Assembly (NCBI GenBank): GCA_013399895.1
Contig: VXBA01003437.1
Span: forward strand, 1,254,597-1,318,596
Length of the DNA: 64,000 nt
Direction of reading: 5' to 3'
Source: Serilophus lunatus
Taxonomy: Eukaryota > Chordata > Aves > Passeriformes > Eurylaimidae
The translations under genes were made by a program, and so were the position numbers. Below, piece after piece: positions 36,891-50,060 of the stretch; the stretch's first letter is position 1; the number at the start of each line of letters is the position of its first letter. The notes below the pieces were generated by a model. The model was not told the DNA's origin. It saw nothing but the letters and a program-made list of their open reading frames with translations, and did no database searches.

Positions 36891-39115
36891 CTGGGAGGCA
36901 TATTAAGAGAACTGCCTTCTTCCCAAAATATACATATGATCTGTGATCAGGAAAAAAGCCTGAACAATGCTTACCTATGTTCATCACAAGCTAAAAACAA
37001 AAATCAATTAAAACTAGCATTAACCAAATAAAGCACCAAAGTTTTAGAAATACATTTTTGTCAGCAAGACTGGTTGTTGAGAATCTGATGTTAATACTAC
37101 TAGAATTAATAACTGGAAAGGCAGTTTGATATATACATACACTTAAGAGTAGTAATAGCCACCTCAGTTCCTAAAAAAGGTTCTTGAACTTTTAAATAAT
37201 TAAATACAATTTGTATAAGGGTAAACAAATGACCATTACCAAAACAATCATATTGTGCAGATCAACTTTAAGGTTTTTGTTGAAGTTTGCAAATAATGAG
37301 AAAAGTTACTCATTCCATGGGACTGTTACGAAAACTAAGGTCTCAAAACTCCTTTGTTTAAGGCTTGGCAGCCCCTGAAGACATCAGGAGAACGCATGGT
37401 GGTGAAAACATTTTAGCAAATAGCACCTGAAGGTTTAAGACTATTTAAATGCTAATTATCTGTGTATTAAGATGTCTGGTTGTAACTTATTATTACCTTT
37501 AGGTTACACAAGAAAGCTCATGCTACTGTAATCAGAGATTTGTTTGGAAAATATGGGAAAAATTAAATGTCAAGTTTAGCCACTTTTTATTAGCATTTTT
37601 CCTAACTCTAGAAGCTAGCACATATTATCTGTCAGACTATGGGACTTTATACATTTCTATCACATTACAATATTTATTTTTTTACTTTTTGCCAATAGGA
37701 CCTTGGTCCTGCTCAGTGCAAGGATGAATTCAGACAAAAAAAGGAGTAACGGCTGTGCACAGGCAACTGCAGGCCTGATTCTTTCTCATTTCAGAGCATT
37801 GCTTTACAATTAAGATAAAGAATTAAGAAAAAAAAACAACACAATTTTTTTGTGCAAAATACACTATACACAGAAGGGATTCCAAGTTTTTTTCTCTGGA
37901 CTTGTGTGTTTTAAGATGTGAACTCCTCAAAGCAACAGCTCTCTTTCCTATATTTTAAAGACATCTTGTATAAAGAGTGCATTCTATCAGTATCTCCTAG
38001 GGAAACAAGTCATAGTACTTACTTCACTGTGATTTTCAAGTCAGAAATGAAACAACTCATATTCCTTAACAGGATGGAATTTCTGCAGTCTTAAGAAACA
38101 GACCAAACACAGCCCAGCCAGGGGGTATACAAGCTATTTCAAATTACATTACTATAAGGCTCATGTTTCAATGACCAGCATTAGCAGTGCCCGTGCTGTT
38201 GCTTCTGTGATTAAGAACAAGCCTCCCGTGTGCCAGTGCTGGGAATCTGATCTTCCTGCTGGGCTGCCGCTGGGAGTACTCCCACTCAGCCCAAGTAACA
38301 CATGCCAGGCAGGTGGAAGAGCGACCAACAGGACTGCCCAAGATAACTGGCACTGCACTCAAGTGTCCTAACCATGCCTTCCAGTTTGTCAGCTATAGAA
38401 CTCTTCTCTCTTCCTCTCTCCCTATCCCTACACAATACCAGCAAATAACTCCCATTACAGAGTGATCAAGGAGCCTAGATTTTCTACTTATGCATGCAGA
38501 CAACTTATAGGATTCAAACTACAAGCTTCAGTTCTGCCTCCAAGTTCCATCAGCTGCTGTGATTAGCCATGAAACAAATGCAGTTTGGAGTTTAAGAAAC
38601 AAAAGCCAACTTCACTTGGGGAATAGATTGCTTCACCTTCTCTGAAATACTTTATAAAAGCACCAAACTAAGTTTAAATAGAAGTGTATGACACTATCAT
38701 TTCTCTTTGCAGAAGTAGCACTACATTTAACATGCTAAAAATCAGCTATAAGACTCACTACAGCTTAAAAGACCACCCCTAGTGTTAAGATAAAACCACT
38801 GCACAATCTGATTTTTAAAATATCAACCAAAACTTGTCATGGCATCTAACACACATAAATAGAGGAAGATTACCTTCTTAGCTCTGCTTGTCCTTTGACT
38901 ACAGCTCAGTTGGACATTATAACTCTTTCTAAATGCAGTGTTTCCTGGCATCTAGGGGGTGAGATGAGGGATGAGATCACACTCTTCAGCAAAATTATAA
39001 ACCACATTTGATCTAGTGGAAAGTTAGCATAAATATGTTTTAAATCTCAGGATCATCTCTCTCACCTGAGCAGATTCAAGATATGTGGCTTTGCATTTTC
39101 TACCCATGCACAACC

Positions 39116-39553
39116 CCATCTTCTGTGTCCAGAGGAGAGCAACGAGGCTGGTGGGAGGCATGGAGCATAAGCCCTATGAGGAACGATTGAGGGAGAAAAG
39201 GAGGCTCAGAGGTGACCTTATCACTCTCTACAACTTCCTGAAAGGAGGTTGTAGTCAGGCGGGGGTTGGTCTCTTCTACCGGGCAGCAACTGACAGAAGG
39301 AGAGGACACAGTCTCAAGCTGCGTCAAGGGAGGTATAGGTCAGATATTAGGAAGAAGTTTTTTACAGAAAGAGTAATAAAGTTTTGGAATAGACTGCCCA
39401 GGGAGGTGGTTGAGTCACCATCCCTGGATGTGTTTAAAAAAAGGCTGGATGTGGCACTTGGTGACATAGTCTAGTCTAGCTGAGGTTTTAGGGCAAGGGT
39501 TGGACTAGATGATCTTGGAGGTCTCTTCCAACCTAGTGATTCTGTGATTCTTT
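39116..39553 (+). mobile_element. CR1 LINE, 5'-truncated, ORF2 C-terminus still open
   Basis: The open frame ending at 39474 encodes the end of CR1 ORF2. It contains QRRATRLVGG, YEERLREKRRLRGDL, the conserved IRKKFFTERVIKFWNRLP segment and a VFKKRLD motif. It lacks the endonuclease and reverse-transcriptase domains, as usual for 5'-truncated CR1. The 3' UTR follows with TTGGACTAGATGATCTTGG and ends GATTCTGTGATTCTTTG. The intact frame suggests a comparatively recent insertion. It is antisense to PHF21A. Confidence 0.93.
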
Positions 39554-40181
39554 GCACAGTTTCTGCATATTTCTTGTATCAGAGAAGCCTCCCCAAACTA
39601 TAGCTGTCAGTAAGACTGGCAGAAGTTCTTCCTGACTTGATACCAACGGCTCAATGTATTCCCCACCCACTCTGACATTCATAAAATCACTAGCAGAAGA
39701 ATTCTCCTTTCAGTACCCAGAAACCAGTGCACGGGCATGTTTTACAGCATGGCTGCATTCACAAGTTCTAGTACTGCAGACAGAGAAATATGAAGAACGC
39801 CACTAAGCCTCACATTGCTCAACAAGTTACTATTCACCAGTTTTTAGAAAAACACCAAGTCATCCTCTGTGCACAACACCTAAATTCTCGCTCAGGTAAA
39901 AAAGTTGCACGACTTGAACTTTTATTTCAGTGAATTACTTTGTTATTTAGAAGGACTGATTATCTATACACATACTAAGAGAAACCCCAGTCCCAATTAT
40001 GACTAAGTTTATGCTTTACTAAAAATGCAACAGCAAAACTTCATATTTGAAGCAGAGAGATAGGGAATTTTTTTGAAAAGTATCTACATGACAGAGATAT
40101 AAATCAATGAAAGAGTATGGTACTTGTTTCTAAAAAAATTCTTGCTGCATTATTCCACATTCCCTAAAGTTTCCAAAAATG

Positions 40182-40247
40182 TGGGTAGTTTGGTTTTGGG
40201 GGGTTTTTGTTTTGGGTTTTTTAGGGGTTTTTTTGTTTTGTTTTTTT
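40182..40247 (+). repeat. G/T-rich low-complexity tract
   Basis: Runs of T alternate with G2-G6 blocks, ending in GTTTTG units. It could be a degraded LINE or SINE tail read in reverse, but no family sequence adjoins it. Confidence 0.7.
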
Positions 40248-43200
40248 ACAAAACGTTGTTTATCAATTAAACTTCAAAAACACATCAGATAATCTGTTAA
40301 GCCTTAAAACTGGAATTTTTTAAAAATTATTTTCAATTATTTACAAAGTATATATGCCACTGGGGGGGGGAAGATGGAAGGCCAAAAGAAAACAAAGAGC
40401 TGTCCCCTCCCAGCTGTACTAGCCCACCACTTGGTCTCAAAATTTATAAGAAAAGAGAGGTTATTTGAAGACTGGTGTTCTATGCAATTTTTTTAATGAC
40501 ATTCCTAGCTAAAAATCAGTTCATTAACCTCTACTATTCTTAAGGTATGTAAATTTTTCATTCCAGTCACTGAGAAGTTCCTGCCTTCCTTTCATACTTC
40601 AGACAGAGGGCTACTCAGGGAAAAAGAGACGAGAGGGAGTTACAAGCAAGGACACACACAATAAATCCTAGTAATTGATTTAAAAACAGAAGATGCAAGG
40701 AATAAGAAGAAAATTCTACTCCAGTAACAACAGAAGTGGTTTTTTCCCCCCTCAAACTCTATTAAGAACGGAGGGATCTCTGCTTTCTTATTTTATTCTT
40801 TTAAACATGAGGAGAAATTTCTCAATTAAGTGTCAAACCCTTTTTCTCCTTCTAACAACCCACTTTATCTTGGAAAGTGACTTGTGGGAAGAATGCATTA
40901 GTGAGACAGAAGTGCTTTAGGAGTTTTGGGAAGAGGTCCAGATTAGGAAAGGAGATGATCTGGGTAGTGCTTTAAGACTGCAGGCATGAAATGCAAAATG
41001 AGAGGTACCTCCGACTATCACTGGAAGTGGAGCAGCACTTCCGATGAGCAGAACCTCAGGTATATGCACATCTCCTGCTTGTACAGACTACTCTTTGAAT
41101 TTTATCTATCTGCCAGAGACTTTCAGAGGATAAAAAAAGTCTCAGAAGATCAGCCAGCATTTCAACCACACAGCAATGACAGCCTCGGCCTTCCATTTCC
41201 ACAGGGAAAGAAGCGCTGTTACCGCAGTCGGCCAGCAGGGGGAAACGACAAATAAGTGGGGGAAAAAAAAAAAAAAGTTAAGAGAGTAAAACACTAAAGA
41301 TGAGGAATAAAATTAAACAAACCAAATCAGCCACACACACATACATCCTCAGTATATATGAAAGGAAAAGATTCTGCTCCTGCAGAGGGGAAGCGGGATA
41401 AATGAAGTATATACGACTCAAAGCATTCTTCCAGGCTTTAGAGAGGAAATGGTAAAAGTGCTAATCCAAAATACAAGCCAGCAAAAGCAAGCTTCCAGTT
41501 TCACGTCAGTACTGAGCGACAGCAAATCAATTGAAGTTTTCTTAAATCTAGTGTTTCAATGTAAAGCAAAGTATTGTGAGTACACAATTGAAAGAATATG
41601 AATTTTTAAAGGACTAGCAAACATGAATGTATGAACTAATTTATTTTAAATTAACACATTTTGGAAAATCATTCTGCATTACAGAAGACTTCACATTACA
41701 TTTATACAGAATCCTGAGAGTCTGGACATTTTTGACTGAAGACATTTTGGAGCAGTCTCCAATAAGAGACGCTGTTTTTCCTTGTACCTTATAAATACTA
41801 TCTGTACACCATTTCCATGCTTACAAAGTGTACTGAAAACTACTTAAAGGGCGTATCAGTTAAGTGAATAAGTCCATGTTTAACATTTTAATGAAGAGCA
41901 ACTTGAATGCAACAGACAGGACACAAAAACAATTACACAGTGCATTTCAAAATTAAGAAATAAAAAAGCAGAATGTGGTAATTTGTTGAACAAAGAAATT
42001 TAACATGCACAATGAAAAAGGACTTTCTGTTTAAAGTATCAGTGCCAAAAATCACAAGAAGCAGCAGCGAGATTTTCAGTGACAGATTTAGGGAGATTAG
42101 CTACACAAGCTTCTACTGATTCTACCCTTCCCACAAATATCAGACAGAAGCCAGGTGCACATGTAATAACACACATTAAAAAATGCAGACAAATCGTGAT
42201 AACTGCTTATATGGTGGGGCACCTTAGGCAACAGGTAATCTTTTGCAGTTCCATATTTATAAAGCTCTTTCAAAATCAGATGCTGTACTTTCAGTAAAGT
42301 TCTTGTCTCAATGTGTCCAGGAAACCTGCTAAAAAAGTTTTTCAAGCATGCACAAGGAAGGATTGGACTGATAGTACATCAAGAGATTTAAGTGAGGCCC
42401 AGTTCTGCTCACAGTTTATCTTTCTACCTCCAGTTTCCTCACTTTCATGTAATTTACCCTGCAGCTGGAACACTCCCACAGGCAGCTAATCCACCTGACC
42501 AAGGCACTCTCCNAAGCATAATCTTAAGCAGCAGAAGTGCTGCTAGCAGCAGAAGGGAGACCTCCTTCCTTCCTTCAGCAGTCATTGAGTCCTGGTGTGC
42601 TTTACCAGGTGCAAGACTGAGCCCTTTGCTGATTCTTTTTAGCTAAAGCAATCATCAAGAAGTGATCTTTGACTTCCCCCACCTGGCCAGAAGTTTGGTT
42701 TGTGAGTTATGTTTTCAGTGACAGTCACATAGACACATCCTTTCCAGTTTGAAAGTAGGAGACCTATAGAACAACTGTGAAAATAAATGCATCCAAGTTT
42801 GGCAGTCAACTGTATGTTCTGCTTGTTACTCAGGAAGAACAGAAATCACTATTAATTTCGGAGTGTCCTCATTATGGCACAGGTGTTCCTTAAAGAATAA
42901 AATTAAACCAGCCTACACTGGTTCTGCTACGGGTCAATTTTCATGCTTGTATACTGCAACAGAGACTTGTCCATACTTTGTCTGACACACTTCTTACAAT
43001 AAACTGGACTCTTCAATTTAATTATTTTAGCACATGCATTAAAAATAAGCCATTTAATGTATACAAAGTACAGCAACATAAACTTGAAAATTAGCTGGTT
43101 ATGTACATCCTTGTGTTCTGTATTTTATAATACTGAAAAATACCTCTAAGAATACAGGAGTTCATTTTATCTTGTATAGAGCTTTTGTTTTAACAGGAGC

Positions 43201-44242
43201 TGAGATGGCTCAAAATGAGAAACTATACGTATATTTTTGCCTTTACAACACTACAGATCACTTGCTTTAATATGTTAGGCTTCTAAATAACTGCCAGAAG
43301 ACAATATGGAAATGATTTGTTAGTGAACAGATGTTCACATGACAAAAGTACAATTGTTTCTTAATCTGTCTTCAGAATTTATGAACAAGATGAAGGTAAT
43401 GCTTCTCACCTGCTAGAAGTGTTTTTTTTCTAGAAAGAATACAAGTCATTTAATTTCACAACGTTCTATGTAAAGCAGCCTCGGATTCCTGCTGATTCCT
43501 GGTACTCTGAACTGCATAAAAGGTGGCTGGAACCCTCTGCTGCTACCAGAGAGGTATCACATTTTCCTCTCCTCCTGATAACACCCAATCCAAGTACAGC
43601 CTGCTGACATTTGCTAAAAAACAACCTCATTTATATTTGAATTTCATTTGCTTTTCAGCCAAACTTATTTCAATTTCACCAGCTATTATTTATTAAACTG
43701 TGTTGTCATTTTGGCATTTTTGACCTCCTGAGCACAGGAAAAAAAACCCCACCACCAGCTTAAGACCATCTAACAATTAGTCTTCACTGTGTATAGATTA
43801 ATTAGATGAAGACCACCATGGTTTTCCTGAGTATCTAGTTTTGTGTACTGATAAAGTATAACCGAGCACTGTGTTTTTCACACAGCCTAAATAAACAGGC
43901 AGTAAACACGATTAGGTGAAACACGCACGTTTCCAACTCAGAACCAAAGAGAATATTGAAAGCTCCTTTCTCTCCCCCTCCATCCCAAAATAAAAGTGTG
44001 AGTGAAAAGGGATTTCATTACATTCTTAGAACTGTTATAAGCAAAGTCAAATCCAGGCACTGGTGTGCAGCATACAGGCTGTACACACTCCCAAGTACGT
44101 CACACTGAGAAAACACGTTTGCTGAGCTCTCTGCCTTCCCGAGGCCTCCAACGCACTGTCGCCAGGCCTAAATCAGGTAGGCTCTGTGTGCAGGGCTGCT
44201 GCGGATGAGCAGGAGTCCACCCCTTCTCCCCATTTCCCTTAC

Positions 44243-44295
44243 ATTTTAGACCGTTTCAGCGTCAGCTTTTTCTCTGTTTCCTTTAGCTGCAATGT
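44243..44295 (-). other. Candidate upstream leader exon of PHF21A
   Basis: A 53-base purine-rich minus-strand segment begins ACATTGCAG after a pyrimidine tract ending TTTTTAAATGCAG, and ends TCTAAAAT before GTAAGG. It carries two CpGs and lies beside a locally GC-richer stretch (about 44,100-44,260). Splicing to the exon at 34129 would create an ATG across the junction (AT joined to G). This is inference from splice signals and composition. It could be a chance pseudoexon. Confidence 0.4.
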
Positions 44296-46135
44296 CTGCA
44301 TTTAAAAAGACAAGGGCGTCACAATTTACTGTGCAAGACTTAGCCCTAATGTTTCTCCCTTCTTTACTACACCAGCTACCCTGCAGCTTCTAAGCCATTG
44401 TCAGCTGGTTTTTTCTGTTCCTTGAATGCAACAGGACTCAGTCTGCCAGGCTGCAGCACTGTTTCACAGCATCCCTCTAAGGGGGAAAAAAATCCCCCCT
44501 TCTCCCCTACCTCCTGCTGAGCACTGAATATTCAGATTACTCCATTCTCTCAACAGATACACAAGTCTAACACTGTTGAATATTCACACATATCTCTCTT
44601 TTAACCTAAATTTCTTACTTCCCTGTTTATTTTCATACACAGCTATTAAATAAAAGTGCAATTAAGCAGTGGTCCAAGTACCTCAAGTGTTCTCTTACAG
44701 AGAATATGATTTTTCTGCCAGGGTAGTCCCATTCTGACAACAACTTTGAGCCTTTTACTTTGTCTAATTCAGCATTTTCCTGCTCTTAGAATTTCTAATC
44801 TACCCTGTAGCTTTGCAACACTCAGGTTCAGGACAAAAAAAAGGTTTGCCTCTATACCTCATGAACTCTCTCATCCAAGCAAGTTGGAGTAACACTGACA
44901 TAAACCCCACATTTACTAACAGCTTTACCCTGAACGGCATTTGGATAAACTACTTAATGCAACACAGTCCCATGAGACTGGCACAAAACTATTGGGAAAA
45001 GACAACAGCATGAACTAAGATATAGATCAAATCTCAAAATTCATCTTCAAGGGTAACATTCCAGAGGTCAAACATGTATCAGAATACCACATTAAATAAA
45101 TTAATAAATACAAATAAATACACAAAAAAAAAACCACTTTAAAAAACACAAAGACTTAACGGTAAGCACAGAAATACAAATTTACCTGAATACTGGAGGC
45201 AAGAATGGTTTCACTACATTTTTTCTTAAAAAAATAAAATTACACACACACAAAAATATCAAAACTAAACCCCAAAAAACCAAGAGTTATTTTGTTCCAG
45301 GGAACAGTTTGCAGCAATTCCAAAAGAAATTATTTTCTAGACAATCCAGAGCACATACAACTTTTTTTTTTTAAATATGTAATTACTTAAACAGTGATTT
45401 AGCTAGCTCATTGCAATGGAGATCCTAACAATACTTGATACATAAAACACTTATGACAGTCCTAAAGAATGATTAGACAACAGCTTACACAAAAAAAAGA
45501 TGAACAAGTGAGAACAAGTTTCTATTCACACCTTGGAAAGACCTGTTTTCTATCCCCCATTACAGGTCTGTTTTCTGAGCTCAAACTCTGAGCAGCTGTT
45601 CTCCCTCTCTATCCCACACAATACACCTCAACTAAATTTCATGTTTTGTTTCAGTCCTTTGTCTTTCAAGACACACCAGCCCCGGTAGGACATCACTCTC
45701 CACGTCCTTTTCAGTCCCCTCTGCTGCAAGGAAACATATAACTTTAGGTACCAGGAAGAAGGAATTTTAAGTTCCAAAAATGAAATCATGAGCACTTTAA
45801 AGAATTCTGAAACAAGAAGTACTTAATGTCTTGGAAGTCACTCTTAATGAGTAATAGTCCCTACTGTCATTTTAACCTGTGCTAAATGGCATATTTTCAA
45901 ATCATCTATTGGAGAAACATTAAGAATTTCAAGTATTTCAGCCCTTTCTATTTTCTCTCGTTGCCTTATCAAGCGCATAATATCTGGCACAAGTTCTGCA
46001 GGGAAAGTGGTTTGTATCATCCTTTCATACACACTACAGGCTCCAGTCCTGTAAGAGGGCAGAAGGCTAAGAAATCCTCTTTTTTCTGGAAAGGACAGCA
46101 TGGTTGTTTAGTGAACAGATCAAAGAACCTTGGGA

Positions 46136-46196
46136 TCAGTAGTAGCATGTGTTGCCAATTTCTGAACTAGTTTATTCAAACTGCCTCTGTCAAGTC
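46136..46196 (+). repeat. Direct repeat, copy 1 (61 bases)
   Basis: This matches 46848-46908 at 53 of 61 positions without gaps (about 87 percent). The shared core includes CCAATTTCTGAACTAGTT. It is of no known family to me. Confidence 0.8.
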
Positions 46197-46847
46197 ACTT
46201 TAAATATTTCATCTTCCAAATTCAGACAATAAATACCTGGTTTGTAACAATGCAAGTATTCATTTCTTGGCTTTGCATGTTTTTAGATGTGTCTGAATAG
46301 CGTTCACTAATATACAAACCAATGGTTTGTCCAATTAGAGACAAAGAACCAAAGCAAGCTTCAGTTGCTTAGGTCCAAGAGCCACAAAACCAAAACACAT
46401 TATTCAGTCTTCTCCTTCAAGAATATCAAAAACTGTCAGTCTTACTTTTTCAAAATCTGCATCAAAGTTCTTACACAAGCTGTGCAGGTAACAGTAATTT
46501 TTATCAATTAAACTTTTTGCAGTTATTAAGTTCTTGCTGCAGTCACACAGTACACTAGAGACCATTCAAATTCCACAACAGCTTAATATTAACCTACTAA
46601 AAATATACTTTTTCCACAACTTGCAAAGCATCACAAGTATGTACCCACACAAGAGTACAAGGTGCTAAGAGCATCTGCATGTAACAATGTAAAATTGTAA
46701 CTCAATTTATTCAATGCAATTAGAAAAGGTTGAAAGAGGATTGATTCCCCCAACAAAAACCTAAATCACACAAGTATCTGAAAATTTGTACAATCCATAC
46801 AAACTGAACAAAGCTGAAGTAAAGGATGCAATGTCTTCAGGGGGGAA

Positions 46848-46908
46848 ATCAGTAGTACCATGTGTTACCAATTTCTGAACTAGTTCATTTGAATATCCTC
46901 TGTCAAGT
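46848..46908 (+). repeat. Direct repeat, copy 2 (61 bases)
   Basis: Second copy of the repeat at 46136-46196, 712 bases away in the same orientation. Similarity stops sharply on both sides. Confidence 0.8.
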
Positions 46909-48099
46909 TACAGTCTGGATGTCACTTCGCCATGTTCATACAAGTCTTCTTGTCTTCCAGGTTAGGAGTCTTCCAGACAGAAATGTCTGTCGTAGTCCTG
47001 CTTCCTATCCCTCAGATATGATAAGAAAGAACACATACACTACTGTGTCAGTCTAATTATTTAATTCTCAATCAGTATTTAAAACAGAAAAGGTAAATTC
47101 ACATGTAGAGGCATAATAATCAAAACAAGCACTACCTTCTAGCAATATTTTTTCTCTGAAAATTGTCTGTTCCCACTTTCCTAAAAATTCAACTAATTAA
47201 TACAAACTCCCCCTAAAATCAAACTAAGATATTCTGGTTAGACAACGAGTAAATCTATAAGAGTTAACACCTGCCATTTGCCTGACAGTCAAACTGCCTT
47301 AAAAACCCTCATTGAGATCAACGTGGGGGGAGTGAGAAGCTTTGAGTTTCAAACCAAAGTATCAAAAAATCCAAATAAAAATCCTACCAAGATAACCAAA
47401 TGAGGTAAGCATTAGATTCATGGTATCTATTAAAAAATATTCACGTAGTAATAAAAACATCACAGACTTCTTTAAAAAGGCAAGATGGGGACGTCCACAA
47501 ACTGGAAGAGGAAAGAACTGAAAAAAGAGGCAGGGAATGCCGCTATGTACTGCACACATCACGAAGGTGTATACTAAGATTATAAAGCACTGACCATTTA
47601 AGTCAGAATTAAAAGAAAGGAAAACAGAAAACCTAAACCCCCACATCTCTAAGGAACACTCTCTTCTAAGTAACCATATAAAAGATTGTAATCTTAATGA
47701 AATGAAGCTTTTGGACATCCAACTTCAAAGCAAATGAAAAGGGATGTTGGAAGACATGCACCTTGAACAGCAAAAGGTTCATAGCCCATGTTGCAACAAA
47801 ACCAAAAGGAAGTCAACCCATTTGTATACCTCACACCACATTGGAGTAAAATTCGTGGAAGGACCTATCCAAGGCTATATTAAAAGACCAAAAATAAAAA
47901 AACCCAAAACACTAAGTAGTCAAAGAGCAGGGAAGTAACCAGGGTGAAGTCTGTAAACATACTTTTAACTGATCTGGCAGAAAGGAAGGTTGCAGACATT
48001 GTGATGCTTTCCATTATTTCAGATAGCTGAAATTAAAGCAAACTTCAAAGAGGTGGAGGGGATCTGATAATACTGAATGACCGATTTTCATTTGTCATT

Positions 48100-48785
48100 T
48101 TATTGTCCTGGGTCAACAAGTGCAAAGTAATATGCTCTGAGGAAAAAAAACAAAACAGCCCCAGTTATAAATACACAACAATGAGTTGAAACTAGGCATG
48201 ATTACTTATGAAAAAGATTTCAAGATTACTGCAAGCAAACAGTTCAACTCTCAGCAGCAAGAAGTCAGAGAAAAATCTCAGAAGGCATTAGAAACAGAGC
48301 AGAGAACAACCAGGGAACATTCTGCTGTGATGCACACTGCATGTAATTCTGGCTGCTCCATCTCAAAAAGGGGAGAACTAGAAATGGCATGGAGAGGAAT
48401 GACAACTAGGGAGCATGTTTAAAACAAATGAAACAGTTTTTCTCGCATCAACTCATCACATACAGAGAAAACGCGGTTAAACTGCGAGGAACTGGATGCT
48501 GTGGAACACTATGTAAGCCACAGACGAGTTCAAGAAGGCAGCAAATTCACCTATAAATAGTTTGATGTTGCTATTCACAGTGCAATAGCCCAAATGTAGC
48601 TTCCATCTCAGGCAGTAGCTAAACAACTGTCTGTCAGAAATCTACTGTTAATATTTCAGCGGCTGACAGAATTCACCCATTTCCTACACAGTTCAGTCAG
48701 CTGCTGCTGCTAGACACTGATAAAGGCAAGATCCTGGATTAGATGGACATTTGGTCCAGCACAGTATGTTAGTTCTTGTGTTTAA
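48100..48785 (+). mobile_element. Old CR1-like LINE 3' region
   Basis: A diverged copy of the older amniote CR1 type. GGCTGCTCCATCTCAAAAAG and the following GAACTAGAAATGG match the ORF2 C-terminal region. The 3' end shows GGATTAGATGGACATTTGGT and GTTAGTTCTTGTG. The start is uncertain, and the frame is broken by many stops. Confidence 0.65.
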
Positions 48786-49967
48786 TCACACTGAGCAGCC
48801 ATGCTGGTGTATGCCTTGAGTTGTCTGGGAGGTTGGTTTTCTGGTAAATAAACCAGTCTCTAATTCCAGCATGTAATGTTAAAAGAAGAAATTACAACTT
48901 CTGAAGCATAAATCAAACTAGTTTTTGTTTATTGTGTAATATAACGCAACACTGAAATAAAGCATTCAAGGGTGTGGAGTTTTTTGGGGTTTATATAACC
49001 AACCAGACTGCTGAAAAATTTTCCTGTAAGCCCCTCTCTAATTAGGGAGCCACCCAAGGAGATTCAGGCAGCCTCTCCTGAGAAAGACACAGAAAGTTGG
49101 AGAGCAGCACTAAACATAAGTCATGGATGTCTGCTGCAAAAACTGCCAAGACCCATTTAAGATGGGCAACAATTTGGCGCCCTCCCAGCTGAGCAGAGGA
49201 AAGATCTCCTGAACCAATGGATTCAAAGAGAACATGTAGAGATAAATGCCTCACTTCTCTCCAAGAAAACTGAACTTGCCAAATCCACCAAGTCCTACCT
49301 GACCCTGCAGCAGTACTGGATGCTCTTCCTTTTAATAAGGAAATCTAGCTGAAAAAGTACTACTGTCACAGAGAACGCATAAGCTCAAGCTGAGGCCCAG
49401 GACAAAGAACAAACAGAATTCTGCTAGGAAGTACTGCTAATCCTGCTAGAAAGCACTGCCTAAACAATTTGGTGAATGTCTGCCTTCTCATCACTGCCAG
49501 CTTCCTTCTCTTCTGACAGATGAGCTTTTGAAGATAGCCTAACTGAAAGCCATGTAGGATAAACAAGCAGGTCTCAATCTGTGAGAAACACAGAACTTCG
49601 ATTTTCTAGAGCCCAAATTACAACAGGTCTGGAAAACAAAGCAAGTGTCCAGTATACACCACCTTGAGTATTGCTGTAGGCAGTAAGATGAAGATGGATG
49701 CACCCAACGAGCTTAGCACCCTCATCAGGAACAAGCAACTACCAAGGATAAAAACATACAAGAAAAAAAAAAAGAGCAGAAGCTTTGTGATCAGTTTCAT
49801 GAACACACAGACATTGCCTCAGTGAGATTGCTCGGTTACACTGGTGAGAAATCTCTGAAGTCTCACAAAACCACAAGAAAGTAAGAATTTCAGGCTGTGC
49901 TATGTTTTGTTTTGATTTCACACAGGGGCTAGTATCATTTTGTTATTTAAATAACCTTGTCCTTACA

Positions 49968-50060
49968 GAATCACGGAGGTTGGTTTGGGGCTCTTTCGTT
50001 CTGTTTTGGGAGGGGAAGGTATCATCCAGACCAGTAATAACATCGAAAGAATGCCCTTGT
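49968..50060 (-). mobile_element. Possible CR1 3' end remnant
   Basis: The plus strand shows ACAGAATCACGGAGGTTGG and, further on, ATCATCCAGACCAG, which resemble the reverse complement of a CR1 tail. The sequence between them does not fit, so this is only a possibility. Confidence 0.3.

Larger units (their letters stand above)
34130..44242 (-). other. Upstream intronic DNA, 34-44 kb
   Basis: This is noncoding DNA upstream of the leader exon, intronic if the 44 kb candidate exon is real. It contains a T16 run and G-rich blocks at 34,203-34,304, a polypyrimidine tract at 35733-35769, a hairpin at 36865-36890, a CR1 copy at about 39,116-39,553, a G/T-rich tract at 40182-40247, an A14 run at 41273-41286 and one undetermined base at 42513. 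A 16-base AG/GT-bounded segment at 36990-36975 is probably chance. Confidence 0.5.

Noticed and set aside
36975..36990. 16-base AG/GT-bounded segment with a good pyrimidine tract and GTAAGC donor
   Set aside because: Too short to credit without reads; such pairs arise by chance in AT-rich introns.
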